Below are positions 7,536 to 16,291 of a stretch of DNA of 64,000 bases, in pieces (position 1 is the stretch's first letter; every line of letters begins with the position of its first letter). Origin of the DNA: Actinomadura sp. J1-007 (lineage in GTDB: Bacteria; Actinomycetota; Actinomycetes; Streptosporangiales; Streptosporangiaceae). Position numbers and translations under genes: made by a program. The notes under the pieces were generated by a model. It had not been told where the DNA came from, did not search any database, and saw nothing but the letters and a program-made list of their open reading frames with translations. Location: contig NZ_WING01000001.1 in the NCBI RefSeq assembly GCF_009793335.1, positions 558,001-622,000 of the forward strand. The letters are read 5' to 3'.

Positions 7536-8938
7536 GTGTCTCCCATCCCTCGGCGGCGGAACGACGGCACGGCGGCGACCACGACCGGCGCCAGCGCGCT
7601 GAGCCGTGCCAGCAGCCCGTGGGCGAGCGCCGGCGTGTCGCCCGCGCCGTCCACGACGAGCACGATCGTGTCGAACGCGCGGCCCGGGTCCGTTCCCGGG
7701 GCGACGTTGTACGCGTAGCGCTCGCCCGGCCCGTCCGCCGGGTCGTCGTGCGCGGGGAACGCCAGGCGCGTACGGATCGCGTAGCCGGGATCGTCCACGG
7801 CGAGCACCGGCGAACGCGTCGTCGTCGAGTAGCGGACGTCCACGTCGGGCAGCGCGTCGGCGAGGGCCTCCGCGAGGCGCAGCGGCGCGTACATCAGTTC
7901 CTCGAACCCGAGCACGAGCGCGCGTCCACGCGTGATGTGGGGTACGAGCAGGCCCGCCATCGCCGGAAGCGCTTTTTCCAGGTGTTCCCTGTGCGCGGGC
8001 AGGAAGCCGTGCCGTCCTCCGTCGGGCAGGCCCTCCGGCCACTCCAGATCGACGCGTGTGACCCGTTCCTGTGGGAGAAGGGGTTGTTCTTGCTCGCCTG
8101 CCAGGACTTCGGCGACCAGCGCCTGGCCCGCCTCCAGGATGTCGTCGGGAAGCTCGACGTTCCCCTGCGCGAGCGCGACCGTGTCCACGCGTACGCCCAG
8201 TTCCTCGCCCAATGCCCGCGTCCGCGCGCGGTCGCCGTCGGCCCGCAGGTCCACGAGCGCCGCGATGACGTAGTGCGCGCGGGGACGTACGGCGTGCAGG
8301 GCGCGGATCGTGTTGAGCACCGTACGGCCCGTCGAGAGCTCGTCGTCCACGAGCACGAGCGGGACGTCCCGGTCCAGCTCGCCCGGATCGGCGGGCAGCA
8401 GCAGATGGCTCGTCGCGTGGCTGTGCTCCTCCTCGAACCCGCCGTACGTCGCGAATCCCGGCACCGGCCGCCGCGTCGAGTGCAGGTAGTAGGCGCCGCC
8501 GAGCGCGTCCGCCACGGAATGGCCCAGCGACGTCGCCGTCTCCGCGTACCCGACGACCACCGCGTCCAGCGGCGCGCGCGGCTCTCCCGCCGCGTCGCGC
8601 AGCGCCGCCGCCGCGCCGGTGCGCGTACCGCGCAGCGCGTCCGTCAGCGCGTCCGCCGGGACTCCGGGGCGTTCGCCCGTGAGGCGCTCGCGGACGAGCA
8701 CGCCGAGCAGCAGGCCCGAGCCGTACACCAGGCGCGGGTCCGTCGGGACGTGCTTGCCGAGGACGGCCGACACCAGCAGGTGCGCCCGCCGCGGGTTGCG
8801 CCGCACGGCCAGCCCGACCAGGTCGGCCAGCCCCGCGCCGGCGTGGCCTCCGCCGTCCGCCAGCCGCACGCCGAGCCGTTCGGCCACCCACTCCCCCGGC
8901 CACGTCTCCTCCCCCGGCCGCGTCCGCGGAGCGCTCAA
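7532..8938 (-). CDS. Phosphoribosyltransferase with TRSP domain (Ter module)
   Basis: 468 residues. The PRPP-binding loop LVLVDDELSTGRTVLNTI and the motif VVVGYAETATSLGHSVADAL mark a type I PRTase fold. The C-terminal half (RHGFLPAHREHLEKAL, LGFEELMYAPLRLAEAL, VRYSTTTRSPVLAVDDPGYAIR) is the TRSP region described beside PRTases in Ter clusters. The start is taken as TTG at 8938 because it overlaps the upstream stop (TTGA) and fits the N-terminus [10 protein letters not shown]; no ATG or GTG lies closer. It is the second gene of the operon. A role in adding ribose-phosphate to a base-like acceptor is inferred from family and context. Confidence 0.85.
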   Translation of the reverse strand: MSAPRTRPGEETWPGEWVAERLGVRLADGGGHAGAGLADLVGLAVRRNPRRAHLLVSAVLGKHVPTDPRLVYGSGLLLGVLVRERLTGERPGVPADALTDALRGTRTGAAAALRDAAGEPRAPLDAVVVGYAETATSLGHSVADALGGAYYLHSTRRPVPGFATYGGFEEEHSHATSHLLLPADPGELDRDVPLVLVDDELSTGRTVLNTIRALHAVRPRAHYVIAALVDLRADGDRARTRALGEELGVRVDTVALAQGNVELPDDILEAGQALVAEVLAGEQEQPLLPQERVTRVDLEWPEGLPDGGRHGFLPAHREHLEKALPAMAGLLVPHITRGRALVLGFEELMYAPLRLAEALADALPDVDVRYSTTTRSPVLAVDDPGYAIRTRLAFPAHDDPADGPGERYAYNVAPGTDPGRAFDTIVLVVDGAGDTPALAHGLLARLSALAPVVVAAVPSFRRRGMGDT

Positions 8939-10091
8939 CGCGTGCCCGCCGCGTCGATCAGCTCGACGAACGTGACGCCCTCGGCGGCGACCCCGAAGAC
9001 CCGGGCGCGCAGCATGAGCCGTTCGGCCCAGGCGCGGTGCGGCTTCGCCTCGTTCATCTTGTTGGCGTACGAGCTCGCCATCGCGCCGCCCCCGCTGTAG
9101 CCGAGGATGTCGGCGGCGTCGCAGTACTCCTCGTGCGTGACGACCGACAGCGCGTGGACGGCGGCGACGTGGCTCGGGTGGATGACGGTCTTGCCGGTCA
9201 GGCCGTTGGCCTTGTCCAGGTGCACCTCGCGGATCAGCCCGTCCAGGTCGGAGGTGATCAGCCGCTGCCGCAGCGGCGCGGCGTGCTGGGCGTCGAACGG
9301 CGACTGCCGGAGCTGCGGCTTGAACATCCGCTCGCCCGCCGAGAAGTACTCCCAGACCGGGCCGGTGACGACGAAGCCGCTGCCGTCGGCGCGGCCGAGG
9401 ATGTTGACCACGTCGCAGATCGCGCCCGCGACCGGGCGGATGTCGTAGATCGTCAGGTCCGGGGGGCGGCGCAGCCCGTACGCGGCGGACATGTCGGTCG
9501 CGCCGAGCCGGACCGCGAGCACGCGCTCGCGGTGCTTGGCGAGCAGCATCGCGACGTCGCGCAGCAGCTCGGTGCGGGTCTCGGCGTACACCGCCTCGCG
9601 GCTCTCGATCACCGGCATCGCGAGCAGCCGCAGCCCCGTGCGGCCCGCGGTCTCCTCCAGCGCGTCGAGGAACGCTCCACCCGCGGCGGCGGTGAACTTC
9701 GGCAGCACGAACCCGGTGACGAGCCCGGCGGCGCCGCCGAGCCGGGCCGTCAGGTCGCCGATCTGCTCGGGGTGCGGATCCGGACGAACAGCAGCGGCGC
9801 GTCCGCCGACCTCGCGTGCAGGTCGCGCAGGTGCGCGACCGCGTTGGCCTCGGCCTCCGCCACGTCGGCGTCGGCGATGGCGTCCTCCAGGCAGACGACC
9901 ATGCTCGCGACGCCGCGCCGGTACGCCTTCTCGATGTCGGCGGCCAGGGTCGGACGGGTCGCGGGGCAGTAGAGCGTCGCGCCGAGCGCGACCGCGAGGA
10001 CCGCCGGGTCGTCGTGGCGGTCGAAGCGGCGCGGGTGGCGGTAGAACAGATGCTTGCGGTGCGCGGTGTCGATGTGGTCAAAGTGCCGCAT
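8935..10091 (-). CDS. HpcH/HpaI (citrate lyase beta-like) enzyme of Ter module, frameshifted
   Basis: About 385 residues when joined. The N-terminal frame starts [20 protein letters not shown], then [11 protein letters not shown] and [13 protein letters not shown], and the C-terminal frame has [34 protein letters not shown] and [15 protein letters not shown]. This is the TIM-barrel aldolase/citrate-lyase-beta fold, with Glu and Asp metal ligands in such motifs. One base is missing in the CCCC/GGGG run at 9769-9772. It is the first gene of the Ter biosynthetic operon and is divergent from the TerD-vWA gene, with 144 bases between. The operon promoter should lie in that gap. Confidence 0.8.
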
Positions 10092-10235
10092 GCACGAAGG
10101 TCCCCCCAGGATCGGACCGCTGCGCGCGGATCGTCGGTCCCGCCCCGGGCGGGTCCCCGGAACCGTTCCAGAATATGTCGGCGGGAACGCCGGATCGGCC
10201 CTTTCAGGCCGTATCAGGTCAGTAGGCTCCCGATC

Positions 10236-11678
10236 ATGACGAAGCTGGCCAAGGGGGCAAATGCCCCTGTCATGGCGACGACACTCAGGGTGAGGCTCAC
10301 CTGGCGCCCGGGCCCCGGCGTCCCGGACGTGGACTCCTCCGCCCTCCTCCTGACCGGAACCGGCAAGGTCCGTTCCGACAAGGACTTCGTGTTCTACAAC
10401 CAGCCCCAGCACCCGTCCGGCGCCGTACGGCACCAGGGGCGGGCGGCCGAGGGCGGCGCCGTGGCCGAGGCCCTGGTCATCGACGTCGCGGCGCTGGAAG
10501 GCGAGGTGGAGCGGATCGCGCTCACCGCCTCGGCGGACGGCGGCCCGTTCGGGGCGGTCCCCGGCCTGGCCCTGGAGATCGCGGACGCGGCGACCGGCGC
10601 GCCGGTCGTGTCGTTCGACATCGACGACGCCGGGACGGAGACCGCGATGGTGGCGGGCGAGCTGTACCGGCGCGGGGGCGGCTGGAAGTTCCGCGCCGTC
10701 GGCCAGGGCTACGCCAGCGGCCTCGCCGGGCTCGCCACCGACTTCGGCATCAGCGTGGAGGACGCCCCCGCCGCGCCGCAGCCCCCCGCCCAGTCCGCGC
10801 CGCCAGCCCAGCCCGCAGCGCCCGTCCAGCCCGTCCAGCCCGTCCAGCCCGCGCCGCAGTCCGGCGCTCAGCCCGCGCCGCAGTCAGGCGTTCAGGATCC
10901 GGCGCAAGGGGGCGGGGCCGCCATCAGCCTGAAGAAGCAGAGGCTGATCTCGCTGGAGAAGCGCCTGGAGACCGAGGCGCCCGCCATGCTGAGCCTCACC
11001 AAGAAGGCGGCCGTCTCGCTGGACAAGCGCGGCCTCGGCGAGCACACCGCCCGCGTCGCCCTCTGCCTCGACATCAGCCTGTCGATGAAGTGGCTGTACG
11101 AGGCGGGCAGCGTGCAGGCCCTCGCCGACCGGGTCCTCGCGCTCGCGATGCGGTTCGACGACGACGCCGAGGCGGAGGTGTTCCTGTTCTGGGGCAAGGC
11201 CGAGCACTGGGGCGGCCTCGGCCTCGGCAACCGCGCCGGCTACGTGGACGACCTGGTCGCGCGCCGCGGCCTGGACTACGGCACCAAGTACGGCAGCGCG
11301 ATCCGGCTGATCCGCCGGCACTACTTCGGCTCCGACGAGCGCCGCGACCGGCCGTTCGCCGCGCCGAGCCCGGTGTACGTCATGTTCATCACCGACGGCG
11401 GCACGTTCGACCAGGACGTGACGACCGAGCAGGTGCGCTCGTCCAGCTACGAGCCGGTCTTCTGGCAGTTCATCGCGATCAGCGGGAAGACCCCGAAGGG
11501 CGAGTTCGCCTACCTGGAGAAGCTGGACGACATGCGCGGCCGGTACATCGACAACGCCGACTTCTTCACCGTGAAGGACCCGGCGAAGATCTCCGACGAC
11601 CGGCTCTTCGACAAGATGATGACCGAGTACCCGAAGTGGCTGGAACGCGCCCGGCGCGGCGGCCTGATCACGCCCTGA
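10236..11678 (+). CDS. TerD-vWA fusion protein
   Basis: 480 residues. Residues 1-170 are a TerD domain ([58 protein letters not shown]) in which one usual calcium-site segment is altered: LDASA is VDSSA and the TGEGEGDDE loop is replaced by [10 protein letters not shown] Pro/Gln linker with [10 protein letters not shown] follows. After it come short SLKK/SLEKR/SLTKK/SLDKRG repeats and a vWA domain of the TerF type with a metal-site motif [12 protein letters not shown] and [11 protein letters not shown]. The ATG at 10236 is chosen since it starts the TerD fold. It probably acts as a cytoplasmic, metal-dependent scaffold of the Ter complex. Transcribed alone, opposite to the biosynthetic operon. 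Confidence 0.9.
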   Translation: MTKLAKGANAPVMATTLRVRLTWRPGPGVPDVDSSALLLTGTGKVRSDKDFVFYNQPQHPSGAVRHQGRAAEGGAVAEALVIDVAALEGEVERIALTASADGGPFGAVPGLALEIADAATGAPVVSFDIDDAGTETAMVAGELYRRGGGWKFRAVGQGYASGLAGLATDFGISVEDAPAAPQPPAQSAPPAQPAAPVQPVQPVQPAPQSGAQPAPQSGVQDPAQGGGAAISLKKQRLISLEKRLETEAPAMLSLTKKAAVSLDKRGLGEHTARVALCLDISLSMKWLYEAGSVQALADRVLALAMRFDDDAEAEVFLFWGKAEHWGGLGLGNRAGYVDDLVARRGLDYGTKYGSAIRLIRRHYFGSDERRDRPFAAPSPVYVMFITDGGTFDQDVTTEQVRSSSYEPVFWQFIAISGKTPKGEFAYLEKLDDMRGRYIDNADFFTVKDPAKISDDRLFDKMMTEYPKWLERARRGGLITP

Positions 11679-11703
11679 CCGCGCCGGCCACCGGACGCGC
11701 CCG

Positions 11704-11731
11704 CGCCGGCGGACTTGGGGGTCCGCCGGCG
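11704..11731. terminator. Bidirectional hairpin between convergent ter genes
   Basis: An 11-bp perfect inverted repeat (CGCCGGCGGAC / GTCCGCCGGCG) with a 6-base loop sits in the gap between the convergent TerD-vWA and TerD genes. Confidence 0.6.
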
Positions 11732-11760
11732 GCGGCCGGGCCCGGAGGCGGCCGCCGCGC

Positions 11761-12342
11761 TCAGAGGTGCTCGGAGACGGCGGGGAGCAGGTGCTGGAAC
11801 GTGCGGCCGGTCGCGGTGGCGCCGATCGCGGTCATCGACCAGCCCTGCCCCTCGCGGGCGACCTTGGCCATGATCTGGGCGTTGTGCTGGCCCGCGCCGC
11901 TCAGGTCGTAGCGCGCCAGCTCCTGCCCGGTGCCCTCGTCGACCAGGCGGCAGAACGCGTTGGCGATCTGCGAGAAGTCCTGCCCGGTGAACGAGTTGAC
12001 GGTGAACACGAGCTGGACGATGTTGGCCGGCACCCGCTGGAGGTCGACGTTGATGACCTCGTCGTCGCCCTCCCCCTCGCCCGTGAGGTTGTCGCCGGTG
12101 TGCAGGACCGAGCCGTCCTTGCTGCGGAGCTGGCGGAACCAGACGGCGTCGGCGAGGTTGCCGCTCGCGTCGAACAGCAGGCAGGACGCGTCGAGGTCGA
12201 TGGACTGGGCCTTGCCCTTGCCGAACAGCCCCTTCTTGGCGACCGCGTCCCAGCCGAGGCCCATCTTGACCAGGCTGAGCGCGCCGCCGCCGGGCTTGGC
12301 CAGCGAGACCTTCTGCCCCTTGGCCAGCGAGACCGACATCAT
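11761..12342 (-). CDS. TerD-family protein (TerZ/TerX-like)
   Basis: 193 residues. A single TerD domain starts SVSLAKGQKVSLAK and keeps the calcium-binding features: the LDASCLLFD strand and the [16 protein letters not shown] acidic loop. Two differences set it apart from the two paralogues at 13589 and 14253. The VWFRQLRSKDGSVLHTGD segment replaces the VFFNNL form, and the C-terminus (GRTFQHLLPAVSEHL) replaces the [10 protein letters not shown] signature. Those are TerZ/TerX traits. It is downstream of the DUF475 gene on the same strand with 48 bases between and is likely co-transcribed. Either ATG at 12342 or 12339 could start it. Confidence 0.88.
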   Translation of the reverse strand: MMSVSLAKGQKVSLAKPGGGALSLVKMGLGWDAVAKKGLFGKGKAQSIDLDASCLLFDASGNLADAVWFRQLRSKDGSVLHTGDNLTGEGEGDDEVINVDLQRVPANIVQLVFTVNSFTGQDFSQIANAFCRLVDEGTGQELARYDLSGAGQHNAQIMAKVAREGQGWSMTAIGATATGRTFQHLLPAVSEHL

Positions 12343-12390
12343 CGTCTCCTTCGTGAGGTGCGGGACCGGCCCCCGGCCGGCCCCGGGAGG

Positions 12391-13551
12391 TCACACCTTG
12401 ACGGACTCGGCCGGCCGGTCGCGGCCCGCCCCGGAGCCGCCCTCGCCGCCCTTGTTGCGCACCACCGAGCTGACGAACGCCGCGATGATCAGGCCCGCGC
12501 CGAGGCCGCCGGTGACCCACTCGGGCACGTGGTGGCCGATGCTGACCAGCATGCAGACCGCCAGCGCGCCGATCGCCCAGTGCGCGCCGTGCTCCAGGTA
12601 CACGTACTCGTGCAGCGTGCCCTTGCGGACGAGGAAGACGGTGAGCGAACGGATGTACATCGCGCCGATGCCGAGGCCGAGGGCGATGACGATCGGGTCG
12701 GTGCTGATCGCGAACGCGCCGATGACGCCGTCGAAGGAGAACGAGGCGTCGAGCACCTCGAGGTAGAGGAACAGGAAGAACCCGGCCTTGCCGGTGGCCA
12801 GGGCGAGCGCGCTCGGGCCGCCCGTCCGGGCCGCCGACGCGCCGCCGCCCGCCGCGGCCGCCGTGCCCGCGCCGGACTCGGCGGCCTGCGCCGACCCGCC
12901 GTCCTCCGCCTCGTCCTCGTCGTCCTCGGACGCCTCGGAGAACAGGTCGCCGAGCCCGTTGACCAGGATGTAGGTGACCATGCCGAGGACCCCGGCGACC
13001 ATCACGTCGCCGGGCTCCTTGGCGAACAGGCCCGCCACGAACGCCAGGGAGCCGCCCGCCACCACGACCGAGAGCTGGTCGAGCTTGCCGATCCGGGCGA
13101 GCGGCTTCTCCAGCCACGGCAGCCACTTGTCGGCCCGCTCCTCGAACACGAAGTCGAGGAACAGCATCATCAGGAACATCCCGCCGAACGCCGCGATCAT
13201 CGGGTACGCGTCGTTCATCAGGTGGTGGTAGCGGGACGGGTCGTTGAGCGCGAGATCGAACGCCTCGATCGGGCCGAGCCCGGCGGTGACCGTCACGATG
13301 AGCAACGGGAACACCAGCCGCATGCCGAACACGGCGATGGCGATGCCGACGGTCAGGAAGATCTTCTGCCAGAACGGCGACATCCGGTCCAGCACCTTGG
13401 CGTTGACCACGGCGTTGTCGAACGACAGGGAGATCTCGAGGACGGCCAGCACCGCCACCAGGGCGAGCCCGGTCGCCCCGTCGTACAGCAGCGCGACGAG
13501 GAGGCCGAGGACCGTGATGGCGAAGGACCACCCGAAGGTGCGAAGAATCAT
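12391..13551 (-). CDS. DUF475 (TerC-like) integral membrane protein
   Basis: 386 residues with about nine hydrophobic helices. The two acidic membrane motifs of the TerC/DUF475 superfamily are present: EISLSFDNAVVNA in the N-terminal half and DASFSFDGVIGAFA in the C-terminal half. The two halves are linked by a very acidic then Ala/Gly-rich loop (SEASEDDEDEAEDGG), probably cytoplasmic. The family is thought to transport or sense metal ions at the membrane and anchors TerD complexes. It sits between TerD genes, as in many ter loci. Confidence 0.9.
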   Translation of the reverse strand: MILRTFGWSFAITVLGLLVALLYDGATGLALVAVLAVLEISLSFDNAVVNAKVLDRMSPFWQKIFLTVGIAIAVFGMRLVFPLLIVTVTAGLGPIEAFDLALNDPSRYHHLMNDAYPMIAAFGGMFLMMLFLDFVFEERADKWLPWLEKPLARIGKLDQLSVVVAGGSLAFVAGLFAKEPGDVMVAGVLGMVTYILVNGLGDLFSEASEDDEDEAEDGGSAQAAESGAGTAAAAGGGASAARTGGPSALALATGKAGFFLFLYLEVLDASFSFDGVIGAFAISTDPIVIALGLGIGAMYIRSLTVFLVRKGTLHEYVYLEHGAHWAIGALAVCMLVSIGHHVPEWVTGGLGAGLIIAAFVSSVVRNKGGEGGSGAGRDRPAESVKV

Positions 13552-13588
13552 GCGCGTATCTCTGCTAGGTGTGGGCGGACCCCGGCTA

Positions 13589-14167
13589 TCAACCTACGTT
13601 GACGCCGAAGTCCATGGCGATGCCGGCCAGACCTGAGGCGTACCCCTGGCCGACCGCGCGGAACTTCCACTCGCCGTTGTGGCGGTAGAGCTCCCCGAAC
13701 ACCATGGCCGTCTCGGTGGAGGCGTCCTCGGTGAGGTCGAACCTGGCCAGCTCGTTGTTGTCGGAACGGTTGACGATCCGGATGAACGCGTTGCGGACCT
13801 GGCCGAAGCTCTGCTGCCGGTTGTCGGCGTCGTAGATCGACACCGGGAAGACGATGCGGTCGCAGTCGGCCGGGACGGCGCTCAGGTCGACGTTGATGCT
13901 CTCGTCGTCGCCCTCGCCCTCGCCGGTCAGGTTGTCGCCGGTGTGCTCGACGGACCCGTCGGGGCTCTTGAGGTTGTTGAAGAACACGAAGTGCTGGTCG
14001 GACATGACCTTGCCGGTGGAGCCGAGCATCAGCGCCGAGGCGTCCAGGTCGAAGTCGGCGCCGGTGGTGGCGCGGACGTCCCAGCCGAGCCCCACGGAGA
14101 CAGCGGTGAGGTTGGGCGCGGCCTTCGTCAGCGAGACGTTGCCGCCCTTGGCGAGTGATACTCCCAT
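13589..14167 (-). CDS. TerD-family calcium-binding stress protein
   Basis: 192 residues, a complete TerD domain. It has [15 protein letters not shown] at the start, [11 protein letters not shown], the [17 protein letters not shown] calcium loop, [35 protein letters not shown] and the [15 protein letters not shown] end. It is cytoplasmic and monomeric with two calcium sites in studied homologues. It is very similar to the next gene at 14253, clearly a tandem duplication. Same strand as DUF475 and TerZ-like genes, 37 bases upstream of DUF475, so probably one transcript. Confidence 0.92.
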   Translation of the reverse strand: MGVSLAKGGNVSLTKAAPNLTAVSVGLGWDVRATTGADFDLDASALMLGSTGKVMSDQHFVFFNNLKSPDGSVEHTGDNLTGEGEGDDESINVDLSAVPADCDRIVFPVSIYDADNRQQSFGQVRNAFIRIVNRSDNNELARFDLTEDASTETAMVFGELYRHNGEWKFRAVGQGYASGLAGIAMDFGVNVG

Positions 14168-14252
14168 GATCGGGTTGCTCCTGTCGGTGTCGTCGGTCGG
14201 ACGCTGGTGCGTCGGTACGGGCGGCGCCGGCCGTGCGCGCCGGCCGCGGGGC

Positions 14253-14828
14253 TCAGAGCTTGACGCCGAAGTCCGTGGCGATGCCGGCCAGGCCGGAGGC
14301 GTACCCCTGCCCGACCGCGCGGAACTTCCACTCCGGCCCGTTGCGGTACAGCTCGCCGAACACCATCGCCGTCTCCATCGACGCGTCCTCGGTCAGGTCG
14401 TAGCGGGCCAGCTCGGCGCCGCCGTTCTGGTCGACCACCCGGATGTAGGCGTTGCGGACCTGCCCGAAGTTCTGCCCGCGGCTGTCGGCGTCGTAGATCG
14501 ACACCGCGAACGCGACGCGGTCGGCGGTGTCGGGCATCGCCCCGAAGTTGACGTCGATCCGCTCGTCGTCGCCCTCGCCCTCGCCGGTGGTGTTGTCGCC
14601 GGTGTGCACGACGCCGCCGTCCGGGGTACGCAGGTTGTTGAAGAACACGAAGTGCTGGTCGGTGAGGATCTTGCCGGAGGCGTCCAGGACCATCGCCGAC
14701 GCGTCCAGGTCGAAGTCGGCCCCGGTGGTGGTCCGCAGGTCCCAGCCGAGCCCCACGGTCACCGCGGTCAGCCCGGGCGCCTGCTTGGTGAGGGAGACGT
14801 TTCCGCCCTTGCTCAGACTGACGCCCAC
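14253..14828 (-). CDS. TerD-family calcium-binding stress protein (paralogue)
   Basis: 191 residues. It shares nearly every motif with the gene at 13589: [56 protein letters not shown], and the end [14 protein letters not shown]. It is the first gene of the minus-strand ter transcript; the promoter should lie in 14829-14980, shared with the divergent coiled-coil gene. The conserved acidic loop and LDAS strand suggest that both copies still bind calcium. Confidence 0.92.
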   Translation of the reverse strand: MGVSLSKGGNVSLTKQAPGLTAVTVGLGWDLRTTTGADFDLDASAMVLDASGKILTDQHFVFFNNLRTPDGGVVHTGDNTTGEGEGDDERIDVNFGAMPDTADRVAFAVSIYDADSRGQNFGQVRNAYIRVVDQNGGAELARYDLTEDASMETAMVFGELYRNGPEWKFRAVGQGYASGLAGIATDFGVKL

Positions 14829-14980
14829 AGTGCCTCCAAGATCGCATGCATTATCGGACGCCGGACCGGCGCCTCGCTATACCGACGTAGCAGCGATGCT
14901 ATCCGTTCCCTCCCATAAGGAAGCATTACGTTCCGGGCCACATTCTGCGGGAGACTGGGGCCCGGCGAAGGGAGGCAGCG

Positions 14981-16234
14981 TTGCGGGGAGCGGGCGACCA
15001 GCGCCGCCGAGGGCGGGGCGAGCGGGCCGAGGCGGCGGCGATCGAGGCCAGGGAGGCGGTCTCGGCCGCCTTCTACGACATGGACCAGGCCCAGAAGTAC
15101 CTGGACGGCCGCGTCACCGTGTTCGCCGACCTCGACGCGCGGGCCGCCGAGCCCGCGCAGCGCGAGTTCGGGCGGCTGAACGACGCCGCCAACGCCGCGT
15201 CCATCGCCTACATCGACGTGCTGGACGCCCATCCGCTCGACGAGCCCGACCGTTCGCCCGCCGAGTACGACGCGGCGCGGCGGGCGTTCGCCGCCGTCGG
15301 CGAGCGGCTCGCCAAGATCACCGCCGACCTGAACGGCTTCGCGGGGCGGCTCGCGCCGAAGATGGCCCGGCTGGAGGCGACCCTCGACCAGCTCCCGCCC
15401 CGGCTGACCGCGGCCCGCGACGCGGTGGCCGCGGCCGACGCGGCGATCGAGGCCGCGCGCAAGGCGGGCATGGACGCCTCCGATCCCGAGGCCGAGCTGG
15501 CGCGGGCCCGGGAGGCGCTGTCGGTGCTGAGCTCGCAGGGCCTCGGCGGGCTCGGGCTCGCCGGGGCGATGGACAAGGCCGACGAGGTGCTGTCGATCGC
15601 CGAGGCGGCCCGGGAGGCCGCCGCGGAGCTGCCCCAGATGGCCGAGAAGGTCCGCAATTCGCTGACCTCGGTCCGGACCAGGGCCGACGCCGTCGCGGGC
15701 CGCGTCGGGCCCGTCAGGGAGGCGATGAAGCGGCTGCTGCGCGGCTACTCGGCCGCGTGCTGGCAGGACCTCAAGGGCGCGCCCGAGGCGATCGAGGCGG
15801 GCGCGACGCGGGCGCGGGAGCGGCTGAACGAGGCGTCGGCGTTCATCGCCCGCGCCGAGTGGAAGGACGCCCAGCGGGCCCTGACCGCCGCCCGCACCGA
15901 GCTGAACGCGGCCGACCGGCGCGCCGGGCAGGTCACCGGCCGGGTCGCCGAGCTCGACGCGGCGGCGGCCGACCCCGGCAGGCCCGCCGAGTCCGCGCGG
16001 TTCGCGGTCCGCGACGCGCAGCGGCTGGCGATGGCGCAGCCGGGCGGCGCGGCGCCGCACCACGTGCGCGTGCTGGACGACCTCGTGGCCCGGCTCGAAC
16101 GGGCTCCCCAGCGGCTTGAGGGCAGCGCGCACCCCGACTACTGGGCGTACCTCCAGGAGCTGGAGGCGGTCAAGACGGCCGCGGGCGACGTCGTGGCGCG
16201 CATCCGCTCCGAACGCGCCGCCCAGGGCGAGTAG
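14981..16234 (+). CDS. Long coiled-coil protein next to ter genes
   Basis: 417 residues starting at TTG 14981, six bases after GGGAGG. The whole protein is charged and Ala-rich with heptad-like patterns and few prolines, i.e. mostly alpha-helical coiled coil. No signal peptide, membrane helix or catalytic motif is visible. It is divergent from the TerD operon and probably shares its regulatory gap. TelA-like proteins and other helical partners are common in ter loci; I cannot place it in TelA from sequence alone. A structural or scaffolding partner of the Ter complex is a reasonable guess. Confidence 0.8.
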   Translation: MRGAGDQRRRGRGERAEAAAIEAREAVSAAFYDMDQAQKYLDGRVTVFADLDARAAEPAQREFGRLNDAANAASIAYIDVLDAHPLDEPDRSPAEYDAARRAFAAVGERLAKITADLNGFAGRLAPKMARLEATLDQLPPRLTAARDAVAAADAAIEAARKAGMDASDPEAELARAREALSVLSSQGLGGLGLAGAMDKADEVLSIAEAAREAAAELPQMAEKVRNSLTSVRTRADAVAGRVGPVREAMKRLLRGYSAACWQDLKGAPEAIEAGATRARERLNEASAFIARAEWKDAQRALTAARTELNAADRRAGQVTGRVAELDAAAADPGRPAESARFAVRDAQRLAMAQPGGAAPHHVRVLDDLVARLERAPQRLEGSAHPDYWAYLQELEAVKTAAGDVVARIRSERAAQGE

Positions 16235-16291
16235 CGTCCCGGTCTCCGGGCGCCTCGGCCCGAGCACGGGCTCCAGGGACGGCGCGTCCGG

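Noticed and set aside
5493..8903. Long minus-strand open frame of over 1100 codons
   Set aside because: Only parts correspond to the StiP protein; the rest is out-of-frame reading of the PRTase and HAD genes.
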